This document shows positions 1 to 14,300 of a stretch of DNA of 64,000 bases, piece by piece. This stretch comes from Amphiura filiformis (lineage: Eukaryota > Echinodermata > Ophiuroidea > Amphilepidida > Amphiuridae): assembly GCF_039555335.1 (NCBI RefSeq), contig NC_092628.1, positions 37,346,965 through 37,410,964 of the forward strand, written 5' to 3'. Each line of letters begins with the position of its first letter. Position 1 is the stretch's first letter. The position numbers and the translations under genes are program-made. The notes below the pieces were generated by a model. That model was not told the origin of the DNA, searched no databases, and was given only the letters and a program-made list of their open reading frames with translations.

Positions 1-2356
1 TTTGGTGACATATTTTGCATTATTTGATGTTCAATCGTTTCTTGATGATTTGTGATCTTTGAGGTACCAGAACCTAGTTTATTGGACAACTTGCTGACAC
101 TCTTTTTAATACATCTATCACTTTTCATATCTTGTAATTTTTGCTTGTCATAATTACTTGTTTTTGCTGTAACTGGGCCACTGACATGTGACTCATCATT
201 TCTTGGGGACCTGTTACACACAACAATTGTGGATCTCTCATGTGCATTTCGAAGTGCATCAGATGCAGTTTCTTTTACATGTTCATGATACCCTTTCTTG
301 ATTGGTGTTGATGTCACAAGAACCAGACTTTCCTTTTTCAATCGTTTGCAACTTCTAACATTTGGTGTCTCTTTTGGCATTTCTCTCTGTCCACTTTCTT
401 GTATCGCATTCTTCAGGGTTTGGGAGATTGGAGTATTTTGAGGGTATTCACAATCTGCTTCAGACAATTTTCTTTTATTATCTTTCCATGTTGAATTACA
501 GGCAGTATTAGATTTGTGTGCAACATTTGACTTATCAATATACAACCTAGCTGGTTGACTGAGTTGTTGACTGTCTTCATTGAGGTTACTTACTGGCAAT
601 GAATTCAAGGAATGTTGTTTCTTTTCTGTCCTGTTCACATCAAAGTTCAACACTTTCTCTATATCTATAACCCTACCCTTGGTTGATTCATTAACACTGC
701 TATGAAATTCATAGGTATCATGATGTCCACTAACATGAGAAGACTCTGATATTGATGAGGACATAGATTGACTGTGCACATTGCTTGTATCTACTGAATT
801 GGGTACTTGATAACGAGTTGGTGTCTTTTCTAATCTCTCATGTGCTACATCTATTGTATGATCTGCTTTGGATACAATGTATGTTTCATTTGCAATAACT
901 GACATACTGCATCTAGATGATGTTACTTCTGTTTTCTCTTGCTCCACTTCTGCCTGTTTCTGCATCTTCTTCAATGCCTTTGCAAGAGGAGAGGATCTCA
1001 TTTTATTTTGATGGATCTGGGTTGACGATGAATGCTCTCCACCTTTGAATTTTGTAACCAAATTGCCGTCAAATCTTGATTGTAATACCGTTGGAGACAA
1101 TGTATTTTGATATCGTCTACCAGGACTTTTTGTTGGCGTTATTTCTAATGGAAGTGGAGACTGGAAGATTGCCAACATATCTTCAGATTTTAATCTAAGC
1201 AAACTTCTTGGAGTTTGAGATGTCCTTGGTGTACATGGGGAGGTTGATGTTTGATGAGTTCTTGATGTGAGGGGTGTTTTTGGAGTTCTTGGTTTGAATT
1301 CAGGTAGACAGTTCAGATTCTGAGCATGAACCGGACTTCGGGTCAGAAGTGACCTTTGGTTCTCTAGTGTCCTTATGGTGTGAGGCGTTCTTGGCGTCCT
1401 TGGTATGATTTTCTTTGCACAGCTCAGAAATGGACTTGGTGTATCAGATGTTCTTGAAGTCTGCGACGTTTTTGGGGAGCTTGGTTTGGTTTTTAATGAA
1501 GGACTGTTGTACTTGTATGGGCTATGATTAAACAGCTGGCAATGATGATGATCTTCTTTTGTTACATCCGACAAAGGGTCTGATGGAACATTCCCAATAA
1601 CAACATGCTTTGCACCTTGCATAGGTAGCTTTAGTCCTCCTCCAACAGTTCTATTCAAATCTATTGAGCTATTGTGGCTATTAACAGGCTGTAACTCATC
1701 ATCAGCATCACAGTCTGTATCACTGGATGGTGTGTCATACTCATCATCATTATTACTAACTAAGATAGTACTGTAGTCATTGAACTCTAAATTACTCTGT
1801 GTTACATCTGCTTGATTGTGTGCACATTTATTTAATGTGCGACTCCCTTGTTCATTACATTTTAAACTTTCAGGTACTGAAGTGAACACAGAAGGCAGCT
1901 TAAACACATTTCCTTCTTTTTCCATGGTTTGAGCATACCCAGATTTTGAGTATGAAGTTGCAGCAGTGTCATTTTCAGACACCTCCGTCTCTTCTTCTGG
2001 CATCATGAAGTATCTATGTAACCTTCTGACAAAGTTTTCTTTGGCTTCTAAGACTGATGTTATGCCATCAGTTCTGCTCCGCATAATGCCCTCACAATGG
2101 TCTTCCTCATTCAATGCCTCATCTTCAGCATTGCTGCTATCCCATTTATTGCATCTCTTTTTATTTGCACTTACAGTATGATCCTTTAAACCTTTCATTG
2201 GTTCTTCATCCTCAACAATATCATTGTAATCAAAATCTAAAGGTGTACAGTCGTCATTGTCAGAAGATAAACTCTCCTCATTTTCACCAACTGCTTCACT
2301 TCCACAAGAACTATTATCTTCATCATCACTTCCAGGGATGGCAGAGTCCAATATTT
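1..2356 (-). CDS. HJURP: HJURP-like long exon 6 (partial, runs off the left edge)
   Basis: One uninterrupted minus-strand frame of 2,356 nt without any stop; the other two frames stop within the first 120 nt. Acceptor TTTTTTTCTCCAG. It encodes residues 159 to 943 and beyond: an acidic start (GSDDEDNSS), then a Ser/Thr/Asn-rich, probably disordered chain, a dense run of TPR/TPK/SPK-type sites near plus positions 1200-1500, and a Lys-rich helix near 940-1010. No catalytic domain was recognised. Proline-directed phosphorylation is likely from the TP/SP density, by inference. Confidence 0.68.
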
Positions 2357-5300
2357 CTGGAGAAAAAAAGTGCAAAATACTGTTACATGAGAGAGAGAGA
2401 GAGAGAGAGTGAGGAAAGAGACTGGTTTAAATTAAGTCTATGCTTTGCATTTTTACTTATTTGACTAATTTTTATTTTTATTTTGTTCTTTCTAGCTTGG
2501 GAAATTTAATCAACTTAATGACCAATATCAAGTAGGCAGGCACCAGACAAGTTAGTCTTTTATACACAACAGTTGTTGAACAAACTCATCAGCTTTGTTC
2601 ATTAATTAGACAATTGGGTATTTGCTTGACAAAACCACATGAATACATTTCTTCTGTCATGTAAGAGGACTTTTATAGATCAGTTATATTTATGATCATG
2701 TGATCAACTTTCCTGAGAAACAGGTTTCCAGTGTTTTCTTTGGACCATTGTCCATAATTGATTATGATTGCATAATAATGATAAAGCTAAAAGTCTGTCT
2801 TGTTGGAGAGACTGCAAGGCAATGCTATCATACGCAACATGTCAGTTAAATTAATTAAAAACGAGCCACAGTAGAGCAATATTGAATTGATCTAACTGGT
2901 GTATGCATAGTCTCTAAATCCAGTTGATCAGTTAGTTGATCAGCTAATTCACTGGAGCCGGCATTGAATCCTGTGGTAGATAAAACCCTGTAGAATGTAT
3001 ACACTTGAGCATACAGAGGTGGTTTGTCCGCACAATTATGGCGTACCCACATAAAAGCAATGATGGGGACACTGACATCATTACTAACTAAACTCAAGGT
3101 GAAAGTATATAATGCAATTTACCTTTTGGGCCACTTATTACAGGTTGGACATCTTTCTTCTCATCATATTGATATCGTATACAGCCATATCCTGTCTCAT
3201 CTGCATCTCCATGGGTAAAATCCAATGAATCCTGAGTGAACAAATACAGAAATTTATACATTTATAAATAAATCCAAGTAAGGTAAATCATCCACAGTAA
3301 AGTGCTCAACCAAGTGATCAACCAAGAAGGGAGCGACAAACCTTGGAAGAAAATTCTTCAACTTGCTGGACAGATGTTATCCCATAAATTGCACAAACTC
3401 TTATATACAGGGTGTATCAAAATGATCGGTACCCATCAATTTTTGGCTCTTAGCGTAGCTAGGTGAGCCTGAGTCATTGCAGTCAGTGAGGACTGTATTT
3501 TTTGCTACATATTTTGGCCACTTGTTCTTGCTTTTTATGCTAAGGTTTCTTTTGTTTATGATATTTGGCTTTGAAATTACGTTCCAAGGTTTGCTTAGTT
3601 ATTTAGCAATCGATTGCACTCCTTTAGAAGTGAATTTGGGGTGGGGAAAGTACTTATTTTGAAGTGAGAAAAGTCAAAAGTCGTCATGAGAAACAAGTCA
3701 TTTCTATCGTTTTGCTTGGTTCCTGTATGCGCTAGAGATTATTTTGGTCTGAGTAATTTAAGTTGTGAGATCATGGCGGGGAATTGACGGATTGCACTAT
3801 TTTTCTTTGGGAAAGTGACCTTTTATCATGAATTTTTGCGGTGATCTCACATGGATAGAAACGTGATTGGATGATTCCTTTGTCCAGATTGTTTATTGAG
3901 TTCTCGGGAGTTTTGTTACCATGGGACAACCCCGGGGGACAACACTTCAAAATATTTAGAGACCAGCGGCGTAGTAATTTAGCTAAATTAACGCTAAATA
4001 ACCAGGGTTGCCAAAAAAATTCAGCCCGAATCGCAGGTCAAATAATCGAAAAAGTCGCCCAATTTTTTTTTCTTTACCCTTTGCATTCTATGGGGCAGGA
4101 AATTGTCCCGGTGAAAATCTTCAAAAGTCGCCTAATTGGGTTACCAAATCGCGGGTTTGACAACCCTGAAAACAACGTCTCGACAGCGAAGGTCACATCT
4201 GGCTATTCATTATCATTGTTTGTCTGGCACGCTTTCTACAGCGTGGGTTGGGAATTCTGAAAATCTGTAAAATTACAATTTTGCGGAATAAAGGGTGGGT
4301 TTCTAAAAAGCGTGGGAGCAATATATAATTATAAAGCGTGTGGGTAACGCTAAAAAAAAAAAAAAAATATAATAAAGTAATTTGATGATCTGTTGAAAAA
4401 CATTCATATTTTCTTCATAAATCTGGAAAGAAAATGTCAAAAATTAATTTGCTGATGTTTTCAATTCATACGACGTCACCGGGAGTACGCATCGACGCAC
4501 CGTGAGTTTTATGAATGAATATAATTTTCAGTCTCTACATCAGCCGCTTTGGCCCGCTCGCTCACACTAGAAGTGGAGCGATCCGAACCACAGCGGCCGT
4601 GTAGAGAGTATAGACTGACGTTTTCATGTATTCAGGATCTCACAGGTATCTCAGCCCTTTACAATTTGCCCATGTGTTTATGATAAACAATCTAAAGTCG
4701 TATCTTTTCGATGCAGTTGCAGTGATGCAGTTTTGCCAACATTTAATATGTCGCAAATGTTTCAGATGAATAAGAAAATCACGAGTGTTTGATAGATGAG
4801 GATAAATTCTGCATCAATTCGGATTCTGAAATGGATTGATGGCGCAGATAATGATAAAAATGGACCCGGAAGTGACTGTATGAAACGGCGCGCCGATGTT
4901 CAGTCTTCCGAATTTGATCAAGTAATGCTGTAAACAATCTAAAGTCGTATCTTTTCGAAAGATGTTTCAGATGAATAAGAAAATCATGAGTGTTTGATAT
5001 AATAGATGAGGATAAATTCTGCATCAATTCGGATTCTGAAATGGATTGATGGCGCAGATAGTGCTAAAATGGACCCGGAAGTGACTGTATGAAACAGCGA
5101 TAGCGCCGATGTTCAGTCTTCCGAATGTGATAAGTAATGCTGCAAGCTTTGGTCCGGAAGTGACTGTATGAAACAGCGATAGCGCCGATGTTCGGTCTTC
5201 CGAATTTGATAAGTAATGCTGTAAGCTTTGGTCACAAACACTGCATAAGGGTGGGGGTTCAATTTTGATAAAAAAGGTGTCTGTCTAAAAAGTGTGGGGA

Positions 5301-8300
5301 AATATAAATGGTGGGGATTTGACCCCTGACAAGCGTTCGAAATTTGTAGTTGCTACAACTCAACTGATCATCACTATTTAATTCACTATCTGTTTCTTTG
5401 TCTGTGTCTGCCTCTTTACTCAGAGACTATTGTAGTAGCTAGCTCGTTCACGTAGTGATTCCGTTGTCCCACTGGCCTACAAAACTTAGATTCATAGATT
5501 GCATGGCGATCGGAGTGTTATCGTCAGAGCACCTCAGACTAGCATAGTAGTAGGGGAAGCATGTTCCTCAAACTTGGTGGGTGGATGCATCTTTAGTACA
5601 CCATGTCACATACAATATTTTCTCAATTCAATTTTATCCTTTCTGGGTATGACTTCGATTTTGTTACCGTAAAATTTGTGTCAATTCCCGATATCACATG
5701 TTAGTACCGTACACTATAAATGCACCAGATTTTGTAGGCTCCAATTGCTGATTACATAAATGAGAACAGCTGGTAACCAGCGGCACTGTGCAGTACCGGT
5801 CTGTTATTCAATTGCGTTGTGTGTGGGTTACGTGTATTTTATGTGTAAAATGCGGTGATCCACCCAAAAAACAAAATCATCGTATAGATCCCTGGTACTA
5901 GGTGCATCTTGCCCCCAGCATAAGTTTGTATTGGTTAGCGGGTCAAGGTCACCTGAGGTCATCCAGGGGTCATCTGAGGTCAAATTTGCAAAAACTTTTG
6001 TAGGGTAATGAAACTGGTTACAGTCAACATTTGGAGTCAAATTTTGGGAAGGTCATCCGGGGTCACCCAGGGGTCATCTGGGGGCAAATTAAAAAAAACT
6101 CGTATGGGCATGAAACTTGGTGGGTACAGTTAACATTTAAAGTCACATTTTGGGAAGATACTAAAAATTGTCGTATGGGCATGAAACTAGGTGGGTACAG
6201 TCAACCGTTGGAGTCAAATTTTGGGAAGGTCATCCGGGGTCACCTAGGGGTGATCTGAGGTCAAATTACTAAAAACTGTCGCATGGGCATGAAACTTGGT
6301 TGGTACTGTCAACATTTGGAGTCAAATTTTGGGAAGGTCATTTTGGGGTCATCTGAGGTCAAATTACTAAAAACTGTCGTATGGTCATGAAACTTGGTGG
6401 GTACAGTCAACATTTGGAATCAAAATTTTGGGAAGGTCATTTTGGGGTCACCCAGGGGTCATCTGAGGTCATATTACTAAAAAACTGTTGTATGAACATG
6501 AAACTGGATACAGTCAACATTTGGAGCCAAATTTTGTGGGGTCGCATGTTCCTCGAACTTGGTGGGTGCATCTTGACCCCAGGCAGAACAAGTTTGTATT
6601 GGTTAGTGGGTCAAGGACACCTGAGGTCATCCAGGGTCATCTGAGGTCAAATTAGCAAAAACTGCCATATGGTATTTTGGGGTCATCCAGGGGTCATCTG
6701 AGGTCAAATTACTAAAAACTGTCGTATGTGCATGAAACTTGGTGCGTACAGTCAACATTTAGAGTCAAATTTTGGAAGCTCATTTCGGATCCGGGGGTCA
6801 GCCAGGGGTCACCTGAGGTCAAATTACTAAAAACTGTCGTATGGGCATGAAACTTGGTGGGTACAGTCAACATTTGAAGTCAAATTTTGGAAGGTCATTT
6901 TGGGGTCATCTGAGGTCACCATTTAGAGCCAAATTTTTGGGAGGTCATTTTGGGGTCGTCTGAGGTCAATTTAGATGAATTCTAATAGTTGCCAAGTTAC
7001 TAAAAATACTAAAAAAGGGATTTTAAAATTTTGCAGAACAAATTATTCTTGCTGGTTCAGTAGTAATTTGCACAATAATGAATTATTTTCAGATTTTGCA
7101 ACTAATAGTAATGCGACTAAAAATAATAATGCGGCGGAGGAAGATTGACCCCAGATCGAGTTTCAAGGACCGTATTGAATATTTGTGGGGAATTTTTTAA
7201 ACCTTCAGGCCGACCTACCCAACCTTTCCATACAGCTACCAACCTGTTGCGCATTCGACTCCAAGAACAATTGCTTTCCCACAAAAAAAGCGTAGAGCCA
7301 CAGCGCCATTGGTGCTCTTGTTATGTTTACTGAAAAGCCTGCCATTTAAAAATGCAACATTGGATACTCTTGAAATGTCTAGAATGTAGAGTTTATGACT
7401 TGTTATACAATTACGTTAAAAAGTATCTGCATGTTATGTTGAATGATGATGTGTGAGACTCATCCATCATCAATGCAAACTGATGGGTACCAATCATTTT
7501 GATACAGCTTGTATAATTTTATTATTGTTGCATGACCAATGTGAAACAAATTATAACTTCACACAACAAATCAATTTTGCGCAAAGCAGAACCCAAGGAA
7601 CCATATGGAAAAACTTGCAACTGTAAAGTGAAACTTGACTGTCCCCTACAAGGCAACTGTTTAGCTGCCAGTATAGTTTACCAAGCGACTGTTACTCGCC
7701 TTGACAATTCCCATAGGGAAACATATATCGGACTAACTGCTAGTTTTAATAACCACAGGAGCGATTTCAAAAATAGCGACAAAAGGCATTCAACAACATT
7801 GAGTGAGTACATTTGAAAATGAAAGGATAAGAAAATACCTTATTCAACTGAATGGAAATTAATTAGTCGGGCTCAGGCCTATTCAACCACCAACAAACTA
7901 TATACAGACTTTGTCTAGAGGAAAAATACTTCATTATATTTAAGCCTCATCTCTCTTCACTGAACAAAAGGAATGAACTAATAAACACTTGTAGACACAG
8001 GAAGAAGCATCTCTTGATCAACTACAACTGAGCAATATGCCAACAAGTATTGACTGCCATCATGTACTTGAATTGCCTGCTTATATAATGTTATGTAACC
8101 ATTTTGACTGTAAATTTATGCCAATTGAACTGTCTAAATATCTAGCACTAGTTCCACACGCTTTGCGCTTGGTCACGCGCTTCGCGCTCGCTGTGGCCGC
8201 CACTATGCGGAAATCGGGGCATCATAATCAGTTCCAGTGAAAAGCATATTCTGATGAGTGCAGGCAGGCTTTGGCTGGTCTGCATGAAACAATGATGTAA

Positions 8301-11300
8301 ACAATGCTTTAATAAACCACCAAGTCTGTTTTAAATGTAAATACATTTATACACGGTTCATCAATTCAAGTTCATCAATGCATTTTTGTTGAGGAGTGAC
8401 ATACAAATGACAGCTAACACTCTTGTCTAATATGCTCATGTTTTTATTTGGTGCATATCACTGTACACGTATGCTTGTTGTTACTGTTTAACTCATTATG
8501 TTAATCTTATTATATGTAGACTTAATTGGACTTGTTATTTACCAGAGCTGGGTAATGATGAGACTGTTGACACATATCCTTGGAAACAATACTCTCCTCT
8601 GGTTCCATGCTATCAATTGCTGAATCACTGCTTTCATGCTTAGGCTTACTAGGGGCTGCATCTGTGTGAGAATGAAACCAATATAGGTGGAAATAAATCC
8701 GTTAAGAATTCTATTAGCTCATCAATTGAAGAGCTTTGTTTCAAAACCCCTTACATCCACTTGAGCAATTTTGAGAAAACATCAAAAAATCATCAAAAAA
8801 ATTACTGATATAAGGGGGTTTGCAACAAAAGCAGTTTTTGGTGGGATGCTTGGGTAGGATGAGCATCCTACCAAAAACTTCTTTTGTTGCAAACCCCCTT
8901 ATATCAGTGAGTTTTTTGATGATTTTTTGATGTTTTCTCAATATTGCTCAAGTGGATGTAAGGGGTTTTGAAACAAAGCTCTTCAATTGTCCATCAAGTT
9001 ATTCAAAGTTGTACACTATGATTGTCCAAATGCATCACACGGCTACATCATGCGTGTATTTTGGGGAGGGCTTTGGTGGCGCCCAGCCCCCGGAGTAAAT
9101 GCAGGGGGCAGCCAAAGCGAAGGCGGCGGAAGAAGGGCGGCAAAAAGAGGGACGGCGGAAGAAGAAGGGGCGGCAAAAAGAATTAGTAAAGAAGAAAGGG
9201 CGGAAATAATTAATAACTTTCAGAATCATTAATGGAAAACATGTAGATTCATTTCCATTGCCCTAAAGTGTGAATTTGGCCAGTCTATCATGGGATATCA
9301 CCTTGCATTGGCTGAAATGAACAAAATCTTGATGATATATCGTGTGGTGCAATGTATTATGTTAAATTTCATATTTGGGCATTAATTTTTTGTGATTTTG
9401 TGTCACATGTTGTGACATATTTCTAGGCTTTGTACCAAAGTTACATAGTTAATGTTGTTTGACTCCCATAAAGACATTATACATGTATCTAAATCAACCA
9501 GCTTACCCTTAGTCAATCTATTATTCCTTTTCCTCAAATTGGATGCAAAGACGGTACGTCCAATGTGTTTACTTGGTAACTTCTGAATGAATCCTGCAAA
9601 AAAGTAAGTGACTTTGTTAAATCTCAAATTAATATTTAAATGTCTTTTTTTCAGTGAACAAAATTGAAGAGGGCTTTTTCAAAACTTGTTCTGTTCAATG
9701 GCAAATATACAAAGCTGGGAGCAGCACCTGAGTGAACTGCAATTTGTATATCGCTTTTGGGAATTAACACAGCCTTTTGACATGTACAGTAACTGAAACT
9801 GAAACCTTTCACAAACTGAACATACATGTAGTATATATTGTCTTTGGTGTTTTAAATTTGATCCTCACTTTGCTGATAGTTGCTTGGTATCATACATATT
9901 GTATATTCACCATATTGGCACATACAAAGCTGGGAGCAGCACCTGAGTGAACTGCAATTGCTTTTGGGAATTAACACGGCCTTATTTTAGTTAGCCTTTT
10001 GACGTGTACAGTAACTGAAACTGAAACCTTTCACAAGCTGAACATAGTATATTGTCTTTGGTGGTTTAAATTTGATCCTCACTTTGCTGATAGTTGCTTG
10101 GTATCATACATATATATTTGTATATTCACCATATTGGCACATACAAAGCTGGGAGCAGTACCTAAGTTAGGCACCGGAGTTTCGTGCGATCACGCAAAAA
10201 AAATCACGATTTTGGGGGTCCATCGCGATTTTGGTGGTCCATCGTGAATTTTGAGAATTTTGCCAAACACACTACTTTTCAATGTAAATTCACCAATAAG
10301 CAAACACAAACTGATAATAAATAGTTTTCATGCAAACATTGACGAAAAAATAATGACTCACCAAGCTTCCAGAAGTTGTAAAATATAATCCGAATAGTTT
10401 ATAAACATGGTAAGTAATACTTGAACATGTTGACTAGAACTCTGGGGATTCGGTGAATTAATGATGTAATTAATAAACTATCGGCCTACTTCCTGCATCC
10501 ACTTCCTGAGATGTGATATTTCCGTCAGTTTTACTCTTTCTTGGCTCAGGGATAAGAGTGGGAAACCCGTCACGTCATATGAGGATGGGTTTCCCACTCT
10601 TCTTGCGGTGAAGGGCATGCTAGAGATTTCCCGTCTTGCTGGTATTAAAAAGTTTTCAGAATAAAATTATATACACGGAGGGGGGGTTATAATTTCCAGT
10701 GTAGCAAAGGCTCAAATATTTGATTCGGACCACGAAGAGGGAAATAACAAGTGATAATTATCTGCTTTGTGATGTTTTTCAGCAGAGAAAAAAGGTAAGA
10801 AATAGAAGTCTAATTTGGAAGCTTATACTAGCATTGTTTTTGCAATGGTTTTCCGTGTTCCTGGTTGAGTGGTTGACTAGCAGCAGGGTAAATACTGGAA
10901 AACGCATTTTCGCGCTTTTTGACTTGAATTTTCGCGCATTTTCGCGCTTTATAAAAAACCGGCCGTGCATTTTGTCATTTTAAATCGCGCGAAACTCCGG
11001 TGCCTAACCTAAGTGAACTGCAATTTGTATATTGCTTTTGGGAATTAACACAGCTTTATTTTCATGCCTTTTGACGTGTACAGTAACTGAAACTGAAACC
11101 TTTCACAAGCTGAGCATAGTATTGTTCTTGATGGTTTAAATTTGATCTTCACTTGGTTGATAGTTGCTTGGTATCATTCATTTCACAAAAGTAATGGGCT
11201 CTAGAAATACATGTAGTAAAATATTGACCTGGCACTTTTATTGGTGGACATTTAATTTGCTAGGGCTCACTGCACTCAACCAAGAGAGTATAACATATGA

Positions 11301-14300
11301 TTAGACCATTCTTTATTCTCACCTTTGTTATGGATGATCTTCATATTCACCATATCAATCACAGCATCATCTTCATGTGGATGGTTATACTATGGACAAG
11401 AAAATATAGCAAAATCTCTGTCAAAAAAGGACTACGGATCTTAAAAACTTTTTATATACTGTACGTCAAGGTTCTGTCGGACAGTCAGAGTGTCCTCTCT
11501 TCTGATGTCTTTTGCGACAGATTTACTAGCTGGGATTCGCTGATCAATTCATCATCAACTGCATCGATTATTCAATTTGCCCTGCATATACAATGGATAA
11601 TTCAGCTGAACTACTGTTCACAATTACAATGTATGGTTTCTGCAAACAAGAATAATGATGACCTTGTGTCTTCCTTCCAAAGTGCTTGACAAAACAGAAG
11701 ATAAATTTATAATCAGCGAGCACAACTATTGGCTCTAGTGGCTACTCACCAAGCCATGCCACAGCACATATTATGTAAACATGTACGGGACCATGTTTGT
11801 AAGAGTGACTCCCCCAAAGATAAAAGCTGAATATGGTCATGTTGTGAATTGGTATATCAAATAAGGTGGAATAGTTACAAATATTTATATTTTTCGTATT
11901 CAGACATGAATTTAAGTTGAAAGTCTTAACCTACAATGACATTGTCAATGTATTGCATGAAGTAAAGGTAGCAAGTAATCCTGCCTTTTCTATGTCAAAT
12001 ATATAGGCATTAAAGGCTTACGGGCGTACTACACCCATATATTGGTTTGATTGGTCTAAATAAATATTTTTCATTTATAGCTAGGCGATATATGCACGGA
12101 TCATGTGAAATAAAAAAAATATGAAAAAAAGAAGAAAAAAGTGCTTTTAAACAATTGTAGTAAGTCATTTTAGCCCTATATATATTTTGTTTACTGTATC
12201 CTAGTTACTCAGATGCGTGTTTCATAACAAACCATGATTTATTCTATTCAGCATGTTCAAGTAGGGTACATGAATAGAATACATTAAATCCTTTGTTATA
12301 CTCTCTATAGAAAATCTAGTGGTGCATGCAAAATATATAAACACTTACACAATGGATGTATAGTCATTAGTCAATAATATTATAATGTGTTGTTAGGAGA
12401 AGAAAAGGCTATTAGGTCACCGTATGTCAGGTTATAGGTCAATTGGTTCAGGTCAAATTTAAGCATCAATTTTGAATACACATGTGAGAGTTTGTGATAT
12501 CATAATGAGGAATAATTTTGATATTCTGTCTTTAACTGGATATATATCGAGAAGTGCAAGGTGGATATACTAATATACCTTGGGATGTAAATGGTGAGTA
12601 CAATTTAGAATGCCTAGTTGCGATGGATTTCACAAATAAATATAAAATAGCTACCAAAATCACAAACGTTAAGCTTACGGAAAACTACCCAATATGGTGG
12701 TATAGGTGACAAGAAATACAATTTTTTTCAACATTGCTGTAGTATGGTTGTGGTAACCTGTTACCTGTGGCTTAATTAAGTTTCAGTGAAATAATGTCGC
12801 AAGTTAAAAATACAAAATATAGCTCAACATTGAAAATAGAAGCATTTTAACCAGTTCCTTTTTTGATAGTTGTGGAGCACCAAGTTCATGAAGTCATAAA
12901 AGAAATCAGGAACCACTTATTCCCATTTTACATATCAACTTTATTTCCCTAACGTGTTAGCAACACATATCCAAAATTTTAACGAAATCCGTTGATAGTA
13001 AGCTTTCCAAAATGAAGTGAATTTAAATCATCAGTGATGTACCACCTTTTGGCTTCTACTTTTAAAAGCATGTAAGCTACGTTGATACCGATGCCACCAA
13101 TAAAAGCGAGAAGATTTGCCCTTCATTTTGCATACCACTTTGTCCATTTTTTTTTGTAATTTCTTCACAAAATGCAAAAAAATGAAAAAAAAAATCAATG
13201 GGTGTAGTACCCCCTTAATGTACGATTTCCTTCAAATTTTAAATTTGTCATAATATACTCAAAATGCTGAAATAATACTAATAATAATTATCAGGAATGG
13301 TTTCTGTTAATTTTGAGCTGAAATAACGAGGTAAAGTGAAAGAAACACGGCTTGTTATTTTGGCCGTTTAACACGCACTTCTATGGGAGGACATAAAGTC
13401 ATAATTCTTTGAAAATGACTTTATGTCGAACTTTGCTCTGTTTACCTACAAACACAAGAAATTTGGCTGATTCCATTTCGGTGCAAGTTGTGACATGTGT
13501 AAACATTATGCCAAAAAATCAGGTTTAAAAAAAATTAACCAAATTCATATTATAAGATCGTACATTATGACTTTAACAGCTGAAATCTTGGAGATAACGC
13601 TGATGAAACTTTGGCCAGGCGCAAGTGACCTGGTGAAGGGGGTCGCCGTAGATAGCTGGTCGGTGTAGTGTAGCCGACAATCGGGCGTTACCCTGATCGG
13701 AACCGACTGTAACGAGGTCTTTTATCATGGACCATCCCAATCGATTGCAATATTTAAAAAATCCCATAGGAAAATGGTCACAAAACGGCTTGTGCCCCAA
13801 TCAGACCCGTGCCCCCCATAATGCTCGGTTCCCCCAATGTATGCCACTGTTCACGCATACTAACGCATTGGCTTGCTAATTGTGCTAATATTAAATTCAC
13901 AATTTATAATGTTCTTGTTTTCTTACATACATGTAGATGCATTTACTACACCCCTGGCCAATTTTGTGCCTATTTTTGCATTTTTCTCAAAAATTATAGC
14001 ACATTGGTGTCGCAGGTAAGATATGTATAATAGGGGCAAGGACTACAACTACATGTACTGCACTGACAATTCAGCAACTCAAAAGCAAGTTAGCTATTGA
14101 TTTATTGATCAAATATTGGTTTTCCCTCATTTTTGACTGTAACTCCACAACTGTCATGACTGTTGTCTGTGCTGAAATAAAATTTTGCACTATCTTCAGC
14201 AGATTTGTGCTTCACAATTTTGTGTATGGTGGTGTATCTGTATGTATAATGTGTGGGTGTGTGCGTGCGGAGTGTAGGGCGCCGCGTGGGATGTATAATG

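Larger units (their letters stand above)
3404..7515. mobile_element. 4.1-kb TIR element with TA at its ends, in intron 4
   Basis: Imperfect 35-bp terminal inverted repeats at 3404-3438 and 7481-7515 differ at only three positions; both end TATACA and run into GGTACCCATCA. The terminal TA and the outer ACAGGG-like sequence fit a Tc1/mariner-type element. No transposase frame was found inside; the interior holds a duplicated block (4690-5225) and a tandem array (5930-6990), so it is non-autonomous or a composite. Confidence 0.6.

Noticed and set aside
1966-2464. Plus-strand frames of 71 and 116 codons
   Set aside because: They lie opposite the long minus-strand exon or cross its boundary and are shadows of it.
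3871-4260. 129-codon plus frame inside the 4.1-kb element, considered as a transposase fragment
   Set aside because: No DDE-type residues or helix-turn-helix could be recognised.
11297-11689. 130-codon plus frame
   Set aside because: It overlaps exon 2 of the minus-strand gene and has no domain of its own.
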